Positions 1 to 8,459 of a stretch of DNA of 64,000 nucleotides are shown piece by piece. Below the pieces are notes generated by a model that saw only the letters and a list, made by a program, of their open reading frames with translations, was not told the origin of the DNA and made no database searches. The translations under genes were made by a program, and so were the position numbers. How positions within the stretch are numbered: position 1 is the stretch's first letter; the number at the start of each line of letters is the position of its first letter. This DNA comes from Pseudoalteromonas sp. Z1A8 (GTDB taxonomy: Bacteria; Pseudomonadota; Gammaproteobacteria; Enterobacterales; Alteromonadaceae): NCBI RefSeq assembly GCF_011378855.1, contig NZ_WTLB01000001.1, positions 1 to 64,000 on the forward strand, read 5' to 3'.

Positions 1-72
1 TGAATGGATTCAAGGTTAAAAAGCAATCAATTGAAAATAGTAGAATACGTTCCTAGAAAGAGTAATTCTACA
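1..72. other. Left-edge tail, probably the start of the next integron cassette
   Basis: No gene can be supported here. On the minus strand this stretch follows the attC at 73-172, so it should be the 5' part of the next cassette in the array, cut by the window edge. Confidence 0.35.
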
Positions 73-172
73 GCCTCAACGCCACGTTAAGCGGCAAAAA
101 ATTGTTGGCTAAAATTGTGAACGGAGTGAAACAGCCAACTGTTTTTTGTCCGTTTGAACGTCTTGTTATGTG
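73..172 (-). repeat. attC recombination site of an integron cassette
   Basis: Read on the minus strand, the site opens with CACATAACAAG (complement of 165-172 and neighbours) and closes with GCGTTGAGGC (complement of 73-82). Inside it are the paired arms GTTGGCT (104-110) and AGCCAAC (133-139), which can fold on a single strand. The composition matches the roughly 100-bp attC sites of Vibrio and Pseudoalteromonas chromosomal integrons. It lies directly downstream of the cassette gene at 175-606 and in the orientation expected for an array read away from the integrase at 841-1839. Confidence 0.82.
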
Positions 173-174
173 TA

Positions 175-606
175 TTATACGCCCAAATATCCGTTTTCTT
201 TTTTAGCCTTTTGAAAGCAATCTATATTTGGAAATGGCCATAAACTTACTTCACCATATTCCTGCCATTTATCAAGAGTGCTCTGACCAAAGAAACCCAA
301 AGAAATACATTTTAAAAAGTCTTCTTTAAATGTTGTAGATGGCCAATTGTACTCAATATCTGTTTTTAGGTACAATACCCATCTAGCAACAATTGATTTT
401 GTTTCGTTTGATAAGGCATCCTTACCTCTAAGCTTATATTCTTTCATATCGCTATAAAGGCACCAAGCACCATGAGAAAAAACTTGTCGTATTGCATCAT
501 CATCTGATTCAGGAATTAAGTCTTCAAATTCATCATTTGATATTTGACCAGAGCTTAAACTACGGATAAGTTCGGCTAATCTATTTCGGGAAGTTCGATC
601 AATCAT
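175..606 (-). CDS. Integron cassette protein of unknown function
   Basis: The 143-residue product is soluble, with no signal peptide or membrane segment visible. It is acidic near residues 20-40 and has several Trp in the C-terminal half (motifs RWVLYLK and WQEYGEVSLWPFP). I do not recognise a named family. Similar small orphan proteins are common in marine integrons. An in-frame ATG exists at 636, but the recombination junction lies at 612-619, so a start at 606 (MIDRTSR) keeps the whole gene inside its cassette. The gene ends just before its attC and would be driven from a promoter in the attI region. Confidence 0.7.
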   Translation of the reverse strand: MIDRTSRNRLAELIRSLSSGQISNDEFEDLIPESDDDAIRQVFSHGAWCLYSDMKEYKLRGKDALSNETKSIVARWVLYLKTDIEYNWPSTTFKEDFLKCISLGFFGQSTLDKWQEYGEVSLWPFPNIDCFQKAKKENGYLGV

Positions 607-611
607 AAATA

Positions 612-619
612 CACATAAC
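612..619 (-). other. Putative attI/cassette junction
   Basis: On the minus strand this reads GTTATGTG, the same octamer that borders the attC at 165-172. It marks where the first cassette joins attI. attI should extend rightwards from here towards intI. A 7-bp inverted repeat TTTGGGG/CCCCAAA at 637-643 and 654-660 lies in that region. Confidence 0.5.
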
Positions 620-682
620 AGCTTATTGAACACCACTTTGGGGGTTTATAACACCCCAAAACGGCGTATATTACATTGCTTA

Positions 683-711
683 ATAATTCCACTAAACAAC
701 TTCTATGTAAA
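683..711 (-). promoter_or_regulatory. Candidate cassette promoter (Pc)
   Basis: On the minus strand, TTTACA (706-711) and AATTAT (683-688) are separated by 17 bp and point into the cassette array. The position between intI and the first cassette is right for Pc. The hexamers are weak and no transcript evidence exists. Confidence 0.33.
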
Positions 712-797
712 CAGGTAATTACGTATTTTGTAAAGTTATTGTTGTTAAAATACACCAAAACGACTTTTAATAATGTTATTGGACAAAACACGAACAA

Positions 798-813
798 CTG
801 TCTATATATACAG
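798..813. promoter_or_regulatory. LexA (SOS) box upstream of intI
   Basis: The sequence is CTGTCTATATATACAG, a full CTGT-N8-ACAG match with an AT-rich centre, ending 27 bp before the intI ATG. LexA control of integron integrases is established for Vibrio and class 1 integrons. Confidence 0.88.
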
Positions 814-840
814 TACGTTTTTAAAAGTTGAATATCATTT

Positions 841-1839
841 ATGAAATCTCTCTTTCTAACCATGATTAAAGACCATATGTATAGCAAACGGTATGCAAAG
901 AGCACTATTGAAGCTTATCTTTTTTGGATAGCTAGCTATATCCGCTTTAATAATATGCAGCACCCAAGCTCTATGGGAGACACTCAAGTAGAATCGTATT
1001 TGAACCATTTAGTAAACTCGCAAAACGTAGCGCAAGGCACACAAGCGCAGGCACTAAATGCGCTAAGTTTCCTATATAAAGAAATAATTAAGAGCCCCCT
1101 TTCATTATCATTAGACTTTGTAAAAAGTGAACGCCCAAGAAAACTACCCGTTGTGCTTACTCAAACAGAAGTTTCAGCGCTATTTAAACACTGTGTAGCA
1201 AAGCATTATTTACCCTGTGGATTACTTTATGGCAGTGGTATGCGATTAATGGAGGTACTGCGTTTACGAGTTCACGATATTGACTTTGACTATAACTGCA
1301 TTCGAATTTGGGATGGCAAAGGAGGTAAAAATCGTGTTGTAACGCTTGCAGTAGAGCTCATACCGCAATTACGTTCTCAAATACAATTAGTTGATAGTTA
1401 CCTGCAATTAGATCTGAAAAACCCCTTATATAGCGGCGCTTATATGCCGCATTTGTTATGTAAAAAATATCCAAACCATAATAAGCAGCTGGGCTGGCAA
1501 TATTTATTTTCATCACATAAATTAAGTCTTGATCCCGAGAGTAAACAATTAAGGCGCCATCATATTGATGAAAAGCAATTACAACGCGCTGTTAAAAAAG
1601 CCGCTTTTGATGCAAATATTAGTAAGAGTATGCGTAACTCTTTCGCTACGCATTTGCTGCAAAGCGGCGCTGATATACGTACAGTACAAACACAACTAGG
1701 TCACAGTGACGTACGTACCACACAAATATATACCCATGTACTACAAAAAAATGCCAATGCCGTTATCAGTCCTTTTCAAGATTATAAACTTCCCTATTTA
1801 AAACAAAAAAGCACAGCCCACAAGCGCCATGCTTTTTAA
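841..1839 (+). CDS. intI: Integron integrase IntI, catalytic His missing
   Basis: This is a tyrosine recombinase of 332 residues with an N-terminal SAM-like core-binding domain (about 1-95) and a catalytic domain (about 100-300). The IntI-specific insert is present around residues 195-222 (YMPHLLCKKYPN then LGWQYLF). Catalytic positions visible are Arg135 (GSGMR), Lys160, Arg265, His288 (LGHSDV) and Tyr297 (IYTHV). The usual HxxR box reads KSMR here (residues 262-265). Compared with remembered IntI sequences, about five residues that would include the His appear to be missing. The protein may therefore be inactive or weak. It is transcribed away from the cassettes and has a LexA box upstream. 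The downstream gene is on the opposite strand. Confidence 0.88.
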   Translation: MKSLFLTMIKDHMYSKRYAKSTIEAYLFWIASYIRFNNMQHPSSMGDTQVESYLNHLVNSQNVAQGTQAQALNALSFLYKEIIKSPLSLSLDFVKSERPRKLPVVLTQTEVSALFKHCVAKHYLPCGLLYGSGMRLMEVLRLRVHDIDFDYNCIRIWDGKGGKNRVVTLAVELIPQLRSQIQLVDSYLQLDLKNPLYSGAYMPHLLCKKYPNHNKQLGWQYLFSSHKLSLDPESKQLRRHHIDEKQLQRAVKKAAFDANISKSMRNSFATHLLQSGADIRTVQTQLGHSDVRTTQIYTHVLQKNANAVISPFQDYKLPYLKQKSTAHKRHAF

Positions 1840-1861
1840 ATAAACCTTAATTCAGTTCGGT

Positions 1862-2641
1862 TTACAAACGAATACCGCCGTCTATTTCAACCACGCGACC
1901 GGTAAAAAAGTCGTTTTCGATTATGTATTGTGCAGTATGCGCAATTTCGTCGCTTTCGCCTAAGCGCCCGACTGGCGTTACTGCAAGCATACGCTGTTTG
2001 GCTTCGGGCTTCATGGCGTCGGTCATGGCGGTGCTTATTACACCTGGTGCAATAGCGCCTACACGTATACCAAAACGACCAAGTTCTTTAGCCCATGTGG
2101 TGGTAAGTGCCACTACGCCTGCTTTTGATGCCGCGTAGTTTGTTTGGCCTATGTTACCTGCTCGCGCTACGCTCGACATATTAACGATTACGCCGCCTTT
2201 ACCTGATTCAATCATGTGGCTTGCCGCTTCGCGCCCTGCTAAAAACACACCTGTCAGGTTTACATCAATCACTGATTGAAATTGCTCAAGAGACATTTTT
2301 TTAACGACTTTACCGTCTTTTGCTTTTATAAACATGCCATCGCGTAAAATACCGGCGTTGTTTATAAGGACGCCAATGTGACCAAAATCGCTGTTAATGG
2401 TATTAAATACGTTTTCTACTTCGCTCTCATTTGTTACGTTTGCGGCATACCCTTTTATATTGCTAGTTACACCTTCAAGCTGCATTAGTTGCATAAGTTG
2501 CTCGCATGCGGTGTTTAATAAGTCTTGTGCCATATCTATTAAAGCGATATTTGCCCCCATAAGAGCAAACTTTTGCGCCATTGCAAAGCCTAAACCTTGT
2601 GCGCCACCGGTTATTACTACCGTGTTATTTTTAATTTCCAC
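1862..2641 (-). CDS. ivdG: SDR-family dehydrogenase, probably 2-methyl-3-hydroxybutyryl-CoA dehydrogenase
   Basis: The product is a 259-residue short-chain dehydrogenase with the N-terminal cofactor motif TGGAQGLG, the NNAG motif near residue 93, catalytic Ser and YxxxK (YAASK) near residues 156-173, and the C-terminal DGG typical of the classical subfamily. As the last gene of the ivd operon it probably oxidises the 3-hydroxyacyl-CoA intermediate of isoleucine breakdown. It may also act on related valine or fatty acyl intermediates. It begins 9 bp after the end of ivdF. The assignment rests on family plus operon position, since SDR sequence alone does not fix the substrate. Confidence 0.82.
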   Translation of the reverse strand: MEIKNNTVVITGGAQGLGFAMAQKFALMGANIALIDMAQDLLNTACEQLMQLMQLEGVTSNIKGYAANVTNESEVENVFNTINSDFGHIGVLINNAGILRDGMFIKAKDGKVVKKMSLEQFQSVIDVNLTGVFLAGREAASHMIESGKGGVIVNMSSVARAGNIGQTNYAASKAGVVALTTTWAKELGRFGIRVGAIAPGVISTAMTDAMKPEAKQRMLAVTPVGRLGESDEIAHTAQYIIENDFFTGRVVEIDGGIRL

Positions 2642-2650
2642 GCGTTGCTC

Positions 2651-3550
2651 CTACTTAGAAAACAGTTTAAAAATAGCACTAAAGTCATCACTACCCGCAC
2701 CTTGGTGCTGTAGCATAGTGTATAAATTTTTAGCCATTGAACCCATTGGGGTTGTTGAATTACTTTGCTGCGCGGCTTCCATGGCAAGCCCTAAGTCTTT
2801 AGCCATTAAATCAACCATAAAGCCTGGTTTATAACCGTTACTTGCAGGTGCACCGTCCATTACACCTGGACAAGGATTATAAAGTTCAAGCGTCCAGTTA
2901 CGGCCAGAACTTGCGGTCATTATGTCGCTAAGTACTTTAGGATCGAGGCCGTTATTGATGCCCATTTGTAGTGCTTCGCTGGTGCCTGCCATTAAAATGC
3001 TAAGTAGCATGTTGTTACATATTTTGGCAACTTGCCCTGCGCCAATATCGCCTGCATGAAATATGTTTTTACCCATATCACTAAGCACTGTATTTGCTTT
3101 ATCAAACGCTGCTTTTTCGCCGCCTACAATAAAGGTAAGTGTGCCTGCAGTTGCGCCTGCAACGCCGCCCGACACCGGTGCATCTACAAAGTTTATGCCC
3201 TGATCGCCAAGCGCACTGCCTACAATACGAGCTGACTCTGCATCTATTGTAGAGCAGTCAATTACTAATGTACTTTTGCTCAGCACGTTAATTAAACCGC
3301 TGTCGTCGTTATTACCTAAGTAAAGCGATTTAACATGTTTGCCCGCAGGTAACATGCTAATAAGCACGTCAGCATTAGTTGCACAGTGCTTTGCATCAAC
3401 CGCTGCTTTTGCACCTTTGCTTGCAAGCTCATTTACGACCGACTGGTTTAAATCGAACACGCTAACAGTATGCCCAGCTTTAATTAAGTTAGCCGCCATT
3501 GGGCCGCCCATATTACCTAAACCAATAAAACCTATGTTTAATTTACTCAT
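2651..3550 (-). CDS. ivdF: 3-hydroxyisobutyrate dehydrogenase
   Basis: The protein (299 residues; also called MmsB) oxidises 3-hydroxyisobutyrate to methylmalonate semialdehyde with NAD in valine breakdown. The N-terminal Rossmann fold carries GFIGLGNMG. The substrate-binding stretch DAPVSGG lies near residue 122, and the catalytic Lys lies in GAGQVAKICNN near residue 170. The length matches the family. It sits between ivdE, which makes its substrate, and ivdG. MmsA, which consumes the product, is encoded at 6844-8334 in the same operon. Confidence 0.93.
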   Translation of the reverse strand: MSKLNIGFIGLGNMGGPMAANLIKAGHTVSVFDLNQSVVNELASKGAKAAVDAKHCATNADVLISMLPAGKHVKSLYLGNNDDSGLINVLSKSTLVIDCSTIDAESARIVGSALGDQGINFVDAPVSGGVAGATAGTLTFIVGGEKAAFDKANTVLSDMGKNIFHAGDIGAGQVAKICNNMLLSILMAGTSEALQMGINNGLDPKVLSDIMTASSGRNWTLELYNPCPGVMDGAPASNGYKPGFMVDLMAKDLGLAMEAAQQSNSTTPMGSMAKNLYTMLQHQGAGSDDFSAIFKLFSK

Positions 3551-3574
3551 AGTTGTTCCTTTTAGATACCAATT

Positions 3575-4717
3575 TTATTTAACAGCAAGCTCATTGAGCG
3601 GGTGATTTTCGCCAAAGCGGTTAGCAAAAAAGCTATCTATTATTGTTTGTGGTACATCACTAAGTGTTTTGTATTGCCAATTTGGCGCACCGTCTTTATC
3701 TATTAGTAGCGCTCTTACGCCTTCTTGAAACTCACCTACTTCGCCAGCGCGTACCGACATACCCAGTTCCATTTTAAAACACGCTAATAAGCTTTTGCCT
3801 TGGCTTATTTTTAATTGCTCACTAACCAGTGCACAGCTTAGTGGGCAGCCATGCTTAAGTGATTTTTGAGCGCGTTGTAGCCATTTATCGTCAGTGGTTA
3901 ACCCTAAAATATAATCAACTTGCTCCTGCAAGGTTGTAAACTCACCCAGTTTTTGAATCGTTTTTAGGTTAGCTTTTACGTTGCCTTTGGGCATACGCGC
4001 CGACTGGTTATCTAAATCGGTGAGTAAATCGGTTAAACGCTCATGATTTAGGCTTGCAGTTTTGCCCCACTTGGCAGTTAAAATTTGTGCAAGCATGGCA
4101 TCATATTTATTGCTATCGATAAAGTGATCGCTAAGCGATACAAAACGTGCGTCTTCGCAGTTTATAGAGGCCGATGTTAGCCCTAAAAATAACCCGACAC
4201 TTTGTGGCATTTTATGTAAAAAGTAACTGCCGCCTACATCTGGGTATAAACCAATGGTTTGCTCTGGCATGGCAATGCGTGATTTTTCAGTTACGACGCG
4301 GTGGCTAGCACCAGCCATTAACCCTAAACCGCCGCCCATTACTATGCCGTTACCCCAAACGAGGATAGGTTTATCAAAGGTATGAATAAGATAATCAAGC
4401 TTGTACTCAAGCGTAAAAAACTCTTCAACTAAGCTTGTTGGTTTACCTTGCGCCATTGCATGATGAAGGCTTACAACATCGCCGCCTGCACAAAATGCTT
4501 TATCGCCTGCGCCCTTAAGGATGACCATGGCAATGCGGGTATCGGTTGCCCAAGTACGCAATTGCGGTTCAAGTAATTTGATCATCTCAAAATTAAGTGC
4601 GTTTAAGGCTTTTGGCGCATTGAGTGTAATAAGCCCAATTAAACTGCCGTTTTCTGCGGTTGCGGTTTCAAATACCACGGGTTCATCGGCGCTATTTAAT
4701 AATGTTAAAGCACTCAT
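3575..4717 (-). CDS. ivdE: 3-hydroxyisobutyryl-CoA hydrolase
   Basis: This 380-residue crotonase-fold protein has the long C-terminal extension typical of HIBCH enzymes, which release free 3-hydroxyisobutyrate from its CoA ester in valine degradation. The oxyanion-hole segments are AFCAGGD near residue 75 and GNGIVMGGGLGL near residue 123, followed by the MPEQTIGLYPDVGGS stretch characteristic of hydrolases rather than hydratases. Its start overlaps the stop of ivdD by one base (TAATG), which suggests translational coupling. Confidence 0.9.
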   Translation of the reverse strand: MSALTLLNSADEPVVFETATAENGSLIGLITLNAPKALNALNFEMIKLLEPQLRTWATDTRIAMVILKGAGDKAFCAGGDVVSLHHAMAQGKPTSLVEEFFTLEYKLDYLIHTFDKPILVWGNGIVMGGGLGLMAGASHRVVTEKSRIAMPEQTIGLYPDVGGSYFLHKMPQSVGLFLGLTSASINCEDARFVSLSDHFIDSNKYDAMLAQILTAKWGKTASLNHERLTDLLTDLDNQSARMPKGNVKANLKTIQKLGEFTTLQEQVDYILGLTTDDKWLQRAQKSLKHGCPLSCALVSEQLKISQGKSLLACFKMELGMSVRAGEVGEFQEGVRALLIDKDGAPNWQYKTLSDVPQTIIDSFFANRFGENHPLNELAVK

Positions 4718-5508
4718 TAGCCGTTTACCCAGTTAGCACGGCGTTTTTCTAAAAAGGCATTTACGCCTTCTTGTTGATCTTCTGTGTCAAATAAACCAAC
4801 AAATAACTCGCGCTCAAGAGGCAATACACTTGCCATTGGTTGATGGCGCCCTTTTTGAATCAATGTTTTACATGCTGCAACTGAGGTGGGGCTTTGATCG
4901 GCCACTTGGTTAGCAAGTTTTAGTGCTGCCGCAAAGCTTTCACCCTGTGGTACTACTTCTTCTACTAAGCCAATTTGCAGGGCTTTATCAGCTTTTAAGC
5001 GCTCGCCGCATAAAATCATGCGCTTTGCCCAGCCTTCGCCTACAAGCCATGCTAAATTTTGTGTACCACCCGCACAGGGTAATAACCCAACTTTAGCTTC
5101 AGGCAGGGCCATTTGTGCTTGCTCTTCCGCTATACGTAAATCGCACGCAAGCGCTACTTCTAAACCGCCGCCCATTGCATAACCGTTTATGGCAGCAACC
5201 GACACACCTCTAAAATTAGTAAGTGCTTCAAATGCTTCACCAAATACACGCGACATGTCGGCGGCTACGCCTTTATCCCCACCTACAAATACGTTTAGGT
5301 CGGCACCAGCGCTAAAAAACTTCTCGCCTTCGCCAGTCAGTACTAAGGCATAAATATTTTTATTATTGTTTAGCTCGTTAACGGTATTTTTTAAATCAAC
5401 TAGGGTGTCTTTTGTCCAGGTGTTTGCTGGCGGATTAGACATCGTTAAAATAGCAACATGACCTTCGGTTGTAAGTTCAATACTTGGATTAGATTTAGAT
5501 TCTGACAT
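4717..5508 (-). CDS. ivdD: Enoyl-CoA hydratase of valine/isoleucine degradation
   Basis: This 263-residue crotonase-family protein has a short lead, the FSAGADL oxyanion-hole motif near residue 66 and the GYAMGGGLE motif near residue 109. LPEAKVGLLPCAGGTQ follows; the Glu in LPE and a Cys in place of a second Glu are at the active-site loop. By family it hydrates methacrylyl-CoA and tiglyl-CoA. The operon position after the acyl-CoA dehydrogenase gene and before the hydrolase gene supports this. Ten bp separate it from ivdC, and a good GGAG ribosome site precedes its ATG. Confidence 0.88.
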   Translation of the reverse strand: MSESKSNPSIELTTEGHVAILTMSNPPANTWTKDTLVDLKNTVNELNNNKNIYALVLTGEGEKFFSAGADLNVFVGGDKGVAADMSRVFGEAFEALTNFRGVSVAAINGYAMGGGLEVALACDLRIAEEQAQMALPEAKVGLLPCAGGTQNLAWLVGEGWAKRMILCGERLKADKALQIGLVEEVVPQGESFAAALKLANQVADQSPTSVAACKTLIQKGRHQPMASVLPLERELFVGLFDTEDQQEGVNAFLEKRRANWVNG

Positions 5509-5518
5509 ACATTGCTCC

Positions 5519-6676
5519 TTATAAAACGTCGCTTGCTGACTCTGCTAAAATACGGCGCGCTATAATTACACGCATGATTTCGTTAGTGCCTTCTAAAATT
5601 TGATGAACGCGTACGTCACGTACATGACGTTCAAGCGGGTATTCTTTTATGTAACCGTAACCACCATGAATTTGCAGCGCGTCGTTACACACGGTAAAAC
5701 CAACATCGGTAGCAAAGCGTTTAGCCATGGCGCAGTAAGTGGTTTTTTCGACGTCGTTATTATCTAGTTTAAATGCAGCAAGCCTAACCATTTGGCGCGC
5801 AGCTACCAGCTCGGTGTTCATATCGGCAATTTTAAATTGCAGCGCTTGAAACGCAGCGAGTGGCTTACCAAATTGCGTGCGTTCTTTTAAATATTCACGG
5901 GCGGTATTAAGTGCCGCTTGCGCTGTACCAATTGAACATGTGGCAATGTTAATTCGACCGCCATCAAGGCCTTGCATCGCAAATTTAAAGCCTTCGCCCT
6001 CAGCCCCTAATAAGTTGTGCGCAGGAATGCGTACATCTTCAAAGCTAATTAGGCGTGTAGGTTGTGCGTTCCAACCCATTTTTTCTTCTGCTTTACCGTA
6101 TTCAACGCCTTTTGCGTCGGCAGGGACTACAAATGCCGAAATACCCGCAGCGCCTTCGCCGCCTGTACGTGCCATTACCACTAATACTTCGGTTTCGCCA
6201 GCGCCCGATATAAACATTTTTGAGCCGTTAATAACGTACTCATCGCCCTCAAGCACAGCTTTTGTTTTAAGTGATGCGGCGTCTGAGCCCGAGCCTGGCT
6301 CTGTTAAACAATAAGAGGCAAGTAACTCGCCCATTACTAATTGCTCTACGTATTGGTCTTTAACTGCATCGGTACCAAAACTTGCTACCATCCACGTTGC
6401 CATATTATGAATGGTCAACATGGCCGTGGTTGCTGTACAGCCCATTGCAAGCTGCTCAAAAATAATGCTCGAATCTAAACGTGATAAACCAAGGCCGCCC
6501 GCTTCCTCTGGCGTGTATAAACCACAAAAACCAAGCTCGCCTGCTGCTTTAATCGTGTCTTTAGGAAAAATATGTTCGCGGTCCCATTTTGCTGCATAAG
6601 GTGCGAGTTCTGACTCGGCAAATTGTCGTGCTGTTTGCGCAAAGGCTTGTTGATCTTCAGATAAGTTAAAGTCCAT
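5519..6676 (-). CDS. ivdC: Isobutyryl/2-methylbutyryl-CoA dehydrogenase
   Basis: This is a flavin acyl-CoA dehydrogenase of 385 residues. It shows the FAD/substrate motif YCLTEPGSGSDA near residue 130 and the C-terminal HQILEGTNEIMR segment, whose Glu (about residue 361) is the expected catalytic base of short/branched-chain enzymes. GGYGYIKEYPLER is a second family signature. It introduces the double bond into isobutyryl-CoA or 2-methylbutyryl-CoA and passes electrons to ETF. A 167-bp gap with a hairpin separates it from the upstream mmsA gene. Confidence 0.9.
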   Translation of the reverse strand: MDFNLSEDQQAFAQTARQFAESELAPYAAKWDREHIFPKDTIKAAGELGFCGLYTPEEAGGLGLSRLDSSIIFEQLAMGCTATTAMLTIHNMATWMVASFGTDAVKDQYVEQLVMGELLASYCLTEPGSGSDAASLKTKAVLEGDEYVINGSKMFISGAGETEVLVVMARTGGEGAAGISAFVVPADAKGVEYGKAEEKMGWNAQPTRLISFEDVRIPAHNLLGAEGEGFKFAMQGLDGGRINIATCSIGTAQAALNTAREYLKERTQFGKPLAAFQALQFKIADMNTELVAARQMVRLAAFKLDNNDVEKTTYCAMAKRFATDVGFTVCNDALQIHGGYGYIKEYPLERHVRDVRVHQILEGTNEIMRVIIARRILAESASDVL

Positions 6677-6752
6677 GTTAGACCTCTTTAATTGTGTAAG
6701 TTATGTTAGTTGTGTTGTTAGCGTTTCCCGTTACGGGGATATCGTGACGAGC

Positions 6753-6792
6753 GGCGAAGGTTTATGTGTGTTGTGTGTGAAGTAGCCTTCGC
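6753..6792. other. Intercistronic inverted repeat between mmsA and ivdC
   Basis: GCGAAGG (6754-6760) and CCTTCGC (6786-6792) can pair across a 25-bp GT-rich loop in the 167-bp gap. No T-run follows on the minus strand, so it may tune expression or RNA stability rather than terminate. Confidence 0.3.
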
Positions 6793-6843
6793 GCCCATCT
6801 TTATTATTAGTTATTCTTTTATTTACTCATTTTTTAATTACGA

Positions 6844-8334
6844 TTATTTTAAGTTAATGCTCATATTTGGACCCGAAGCAATATCGTCTTCAAACCAACG
6901 TGAGGTAATCGTTTTAGTTTCTGTGTAAAAACGAATACCTTGCTTACCGTACGTGTGCGTATCGCCGTAAAACGAGCCTTTCCAACCAGTGAACGAAAAG
7001 AACGGAAGTGGCACCGGAATTGGCACATTAATACCTACTTGCCCTACTTCAATTTCGTGTTGAAATTTACGAGCTACTGCGCCGCTTGAGGTAAATAACG
7101 AGGTACCGTTACCGTAAGGGCTGTCGTTAATAAGTGCGATTGCTTCATCAAGCGTGTCTACAAACATACACGCTAGTACTGGGCCAAATATTTCTTCTTT
7201 GTATAAATCCATCTCTTTGGTTACATCGGTAAATAACGTTGGGCCAACCCAGTTACCTTGCTCGTACCCTTCAACTGTAAAGTCAGAGCCATCAATTAAA
7301 CAGGTAGCGCCTTGCTCTTTACCACCAGCAATAAGCGATAAAATACGTGCTTTTGCTGCTTTTGATGTTTGTGGACCGTATGCCGCATTTGCATCATCCC
7401 ATACACCTGGGCGTACATTTTCAAAGCCTGCTTTAATTTCGTCTACCCATTCGCTCGCTTGGCCTACAAATACAGCAACCGAAATACCCATACAGCGCTG
7501 GCCAGCAGCACCGACCGATGCACCAACTAGGTTATTTACAACGTGCGATTTACTTGCATCAGGCATAATAACCATATGGTTTTTAGCGCCAACACAGGCT
7601 TGCACACGTTTAAGATTTTGTGTGCCTTTAGAATATATATAAGCACCTACACCACACGAACCAACAAACGAAATAGCACGCACTGCTTTATCTTCTAATA
7701 GGCGGTCTACTTGTGGTTTTGTACCGTGAACAACTTGTAATACGCCTTTTGGTGCGCCGGCTTCAATAAATAGCTCGGCTAAGCGCATAGGTGTAAGAGG
7801 ATCTTGTTCAGACGGTTTTAAAATAAAGGTGTTACCACACACAATAGCCAGCGGGAACATCCAAAGTGGGATCATCGCAGGGAAGTTAAACGGAGTAACG
7901 CCCGCACATACGCCAAGTGGCTGCATGTAAGAATACGTATCGATTTTACGCGCTACGTTTTCCATTGTTTCACCCATCATTAATGATGGAGCATTAGCTG
8001 CTTGTTCTACTACTTCAATGCCACGCCACACATCGCCTTTTGCATCTTCAAATGTTTTACCCAATTCGTGGCAAATAATAGTAGCAAGCTCATCGTGATG
8101 TTCTTTTAATAGCGCCGCGTACTTCATCATAATGCGAGCACGTTCTGTAATAGGTACGTCTTTCCATGTTTTAAACGTCTCAGAAGCTGAGGCAATTGCC
8201 GCGTCCATTTCTGACTCGGTGGTACATGGCACTTGTGCAAGTACTTCTTGAGTTGCTGGGTTTATAACATCGATAAGCTCTTTTGATGCTGATTGAATAA
8301 ATTCGCCATTAATAAGTAGTGGTACTTGGTGCAT
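6844..8334 (-). CDS. ivdB: Methylmalonate-semialdehyde dehydrogenase (CoA-acylating)
   Basis: The product is a 496-residue aldehyde dehydrogenase (MmsA family) that converts methylmalonate semialdehyde to propionyl-CoA plus CO2 using NAD and CoA. The nucleophile is Cys281 in [11 protein letters not shown]. The usual LELGGK region is replaced by VGAKNHM, the hallmark of the CoA-acylating MMSDH subfamily that lacks the general-base Glu. The full family length is present. It lies second in the operon after the thiolase gene, with 125 bp between them. The pathway role is well supported by the adjacent ivdE and ivdF. Confidence 0.94.
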   Translation of the reverse strand: MHQVPLLINGEFIQSASKELIDVINPATQEVLAQVPCTTESEMDAAIASASETFKTWKDVPITERARIMMKYAALLKEHHDELATIICHELGKTFEDAKGDVWRGIEVVEQAANAPSLMMGETMENVARKIDTYSYMQPLGVCAGVTPFNFPAMIPLWMFPLAIVCGNTFILKPSEQDPLTPMRLAELFIEAGAPKGVLQVVHGTKPQVDRLLEDKAVRAISFVGSCGVGAYIYSKGTQNLKRVQACVGAKNHMVIMPDASKSHVVNNLVGASVGAAGQRCMGISVAVFVGQASEWVDEIKAGFENVRPGVWDDANAAYGPQTSKAAKARILSLIAGGKEQGATCLIDGSDFTVEGYEQGNWVGPTLFTDVTKEMDLYKEEIFGPVLACMFVDTLDEAIALINDSPYGNGTSLFTSSGAVARKFQHEIEVGQVGINVPIPVPLPFFSFTGWKGSFYGDTHTYGKQGIRFYTETKTITSRWFEDDIASGPNMSINLK

Positions 8335-8459
8335 GATTAAATCCTAGTGTGTGAGTTGTGTGTTCTCTTTTAAAATTGGTAGCGCCGCTTTGTTAGTATT
8401 ATTAGTGCAGCGCTTTTATAGTTATTCGTACAGCTTTCTTATAACTATTAAATACCTAG

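Noticed and set aside
603-905. Minus-strand open frame of 100 codons over the intI start
   Set aside because: It covers the attI region and LexA box, overlaps intI on the opposite strand, and its product looks like a random translation of AT-rich DNA.
7154-7642. Plus-strand open frame of 162 codons inside mmsA
   Set aside because: It lies wholly within a well-supported gene on the other strand, and its product has no family features; it reflects codon bias.
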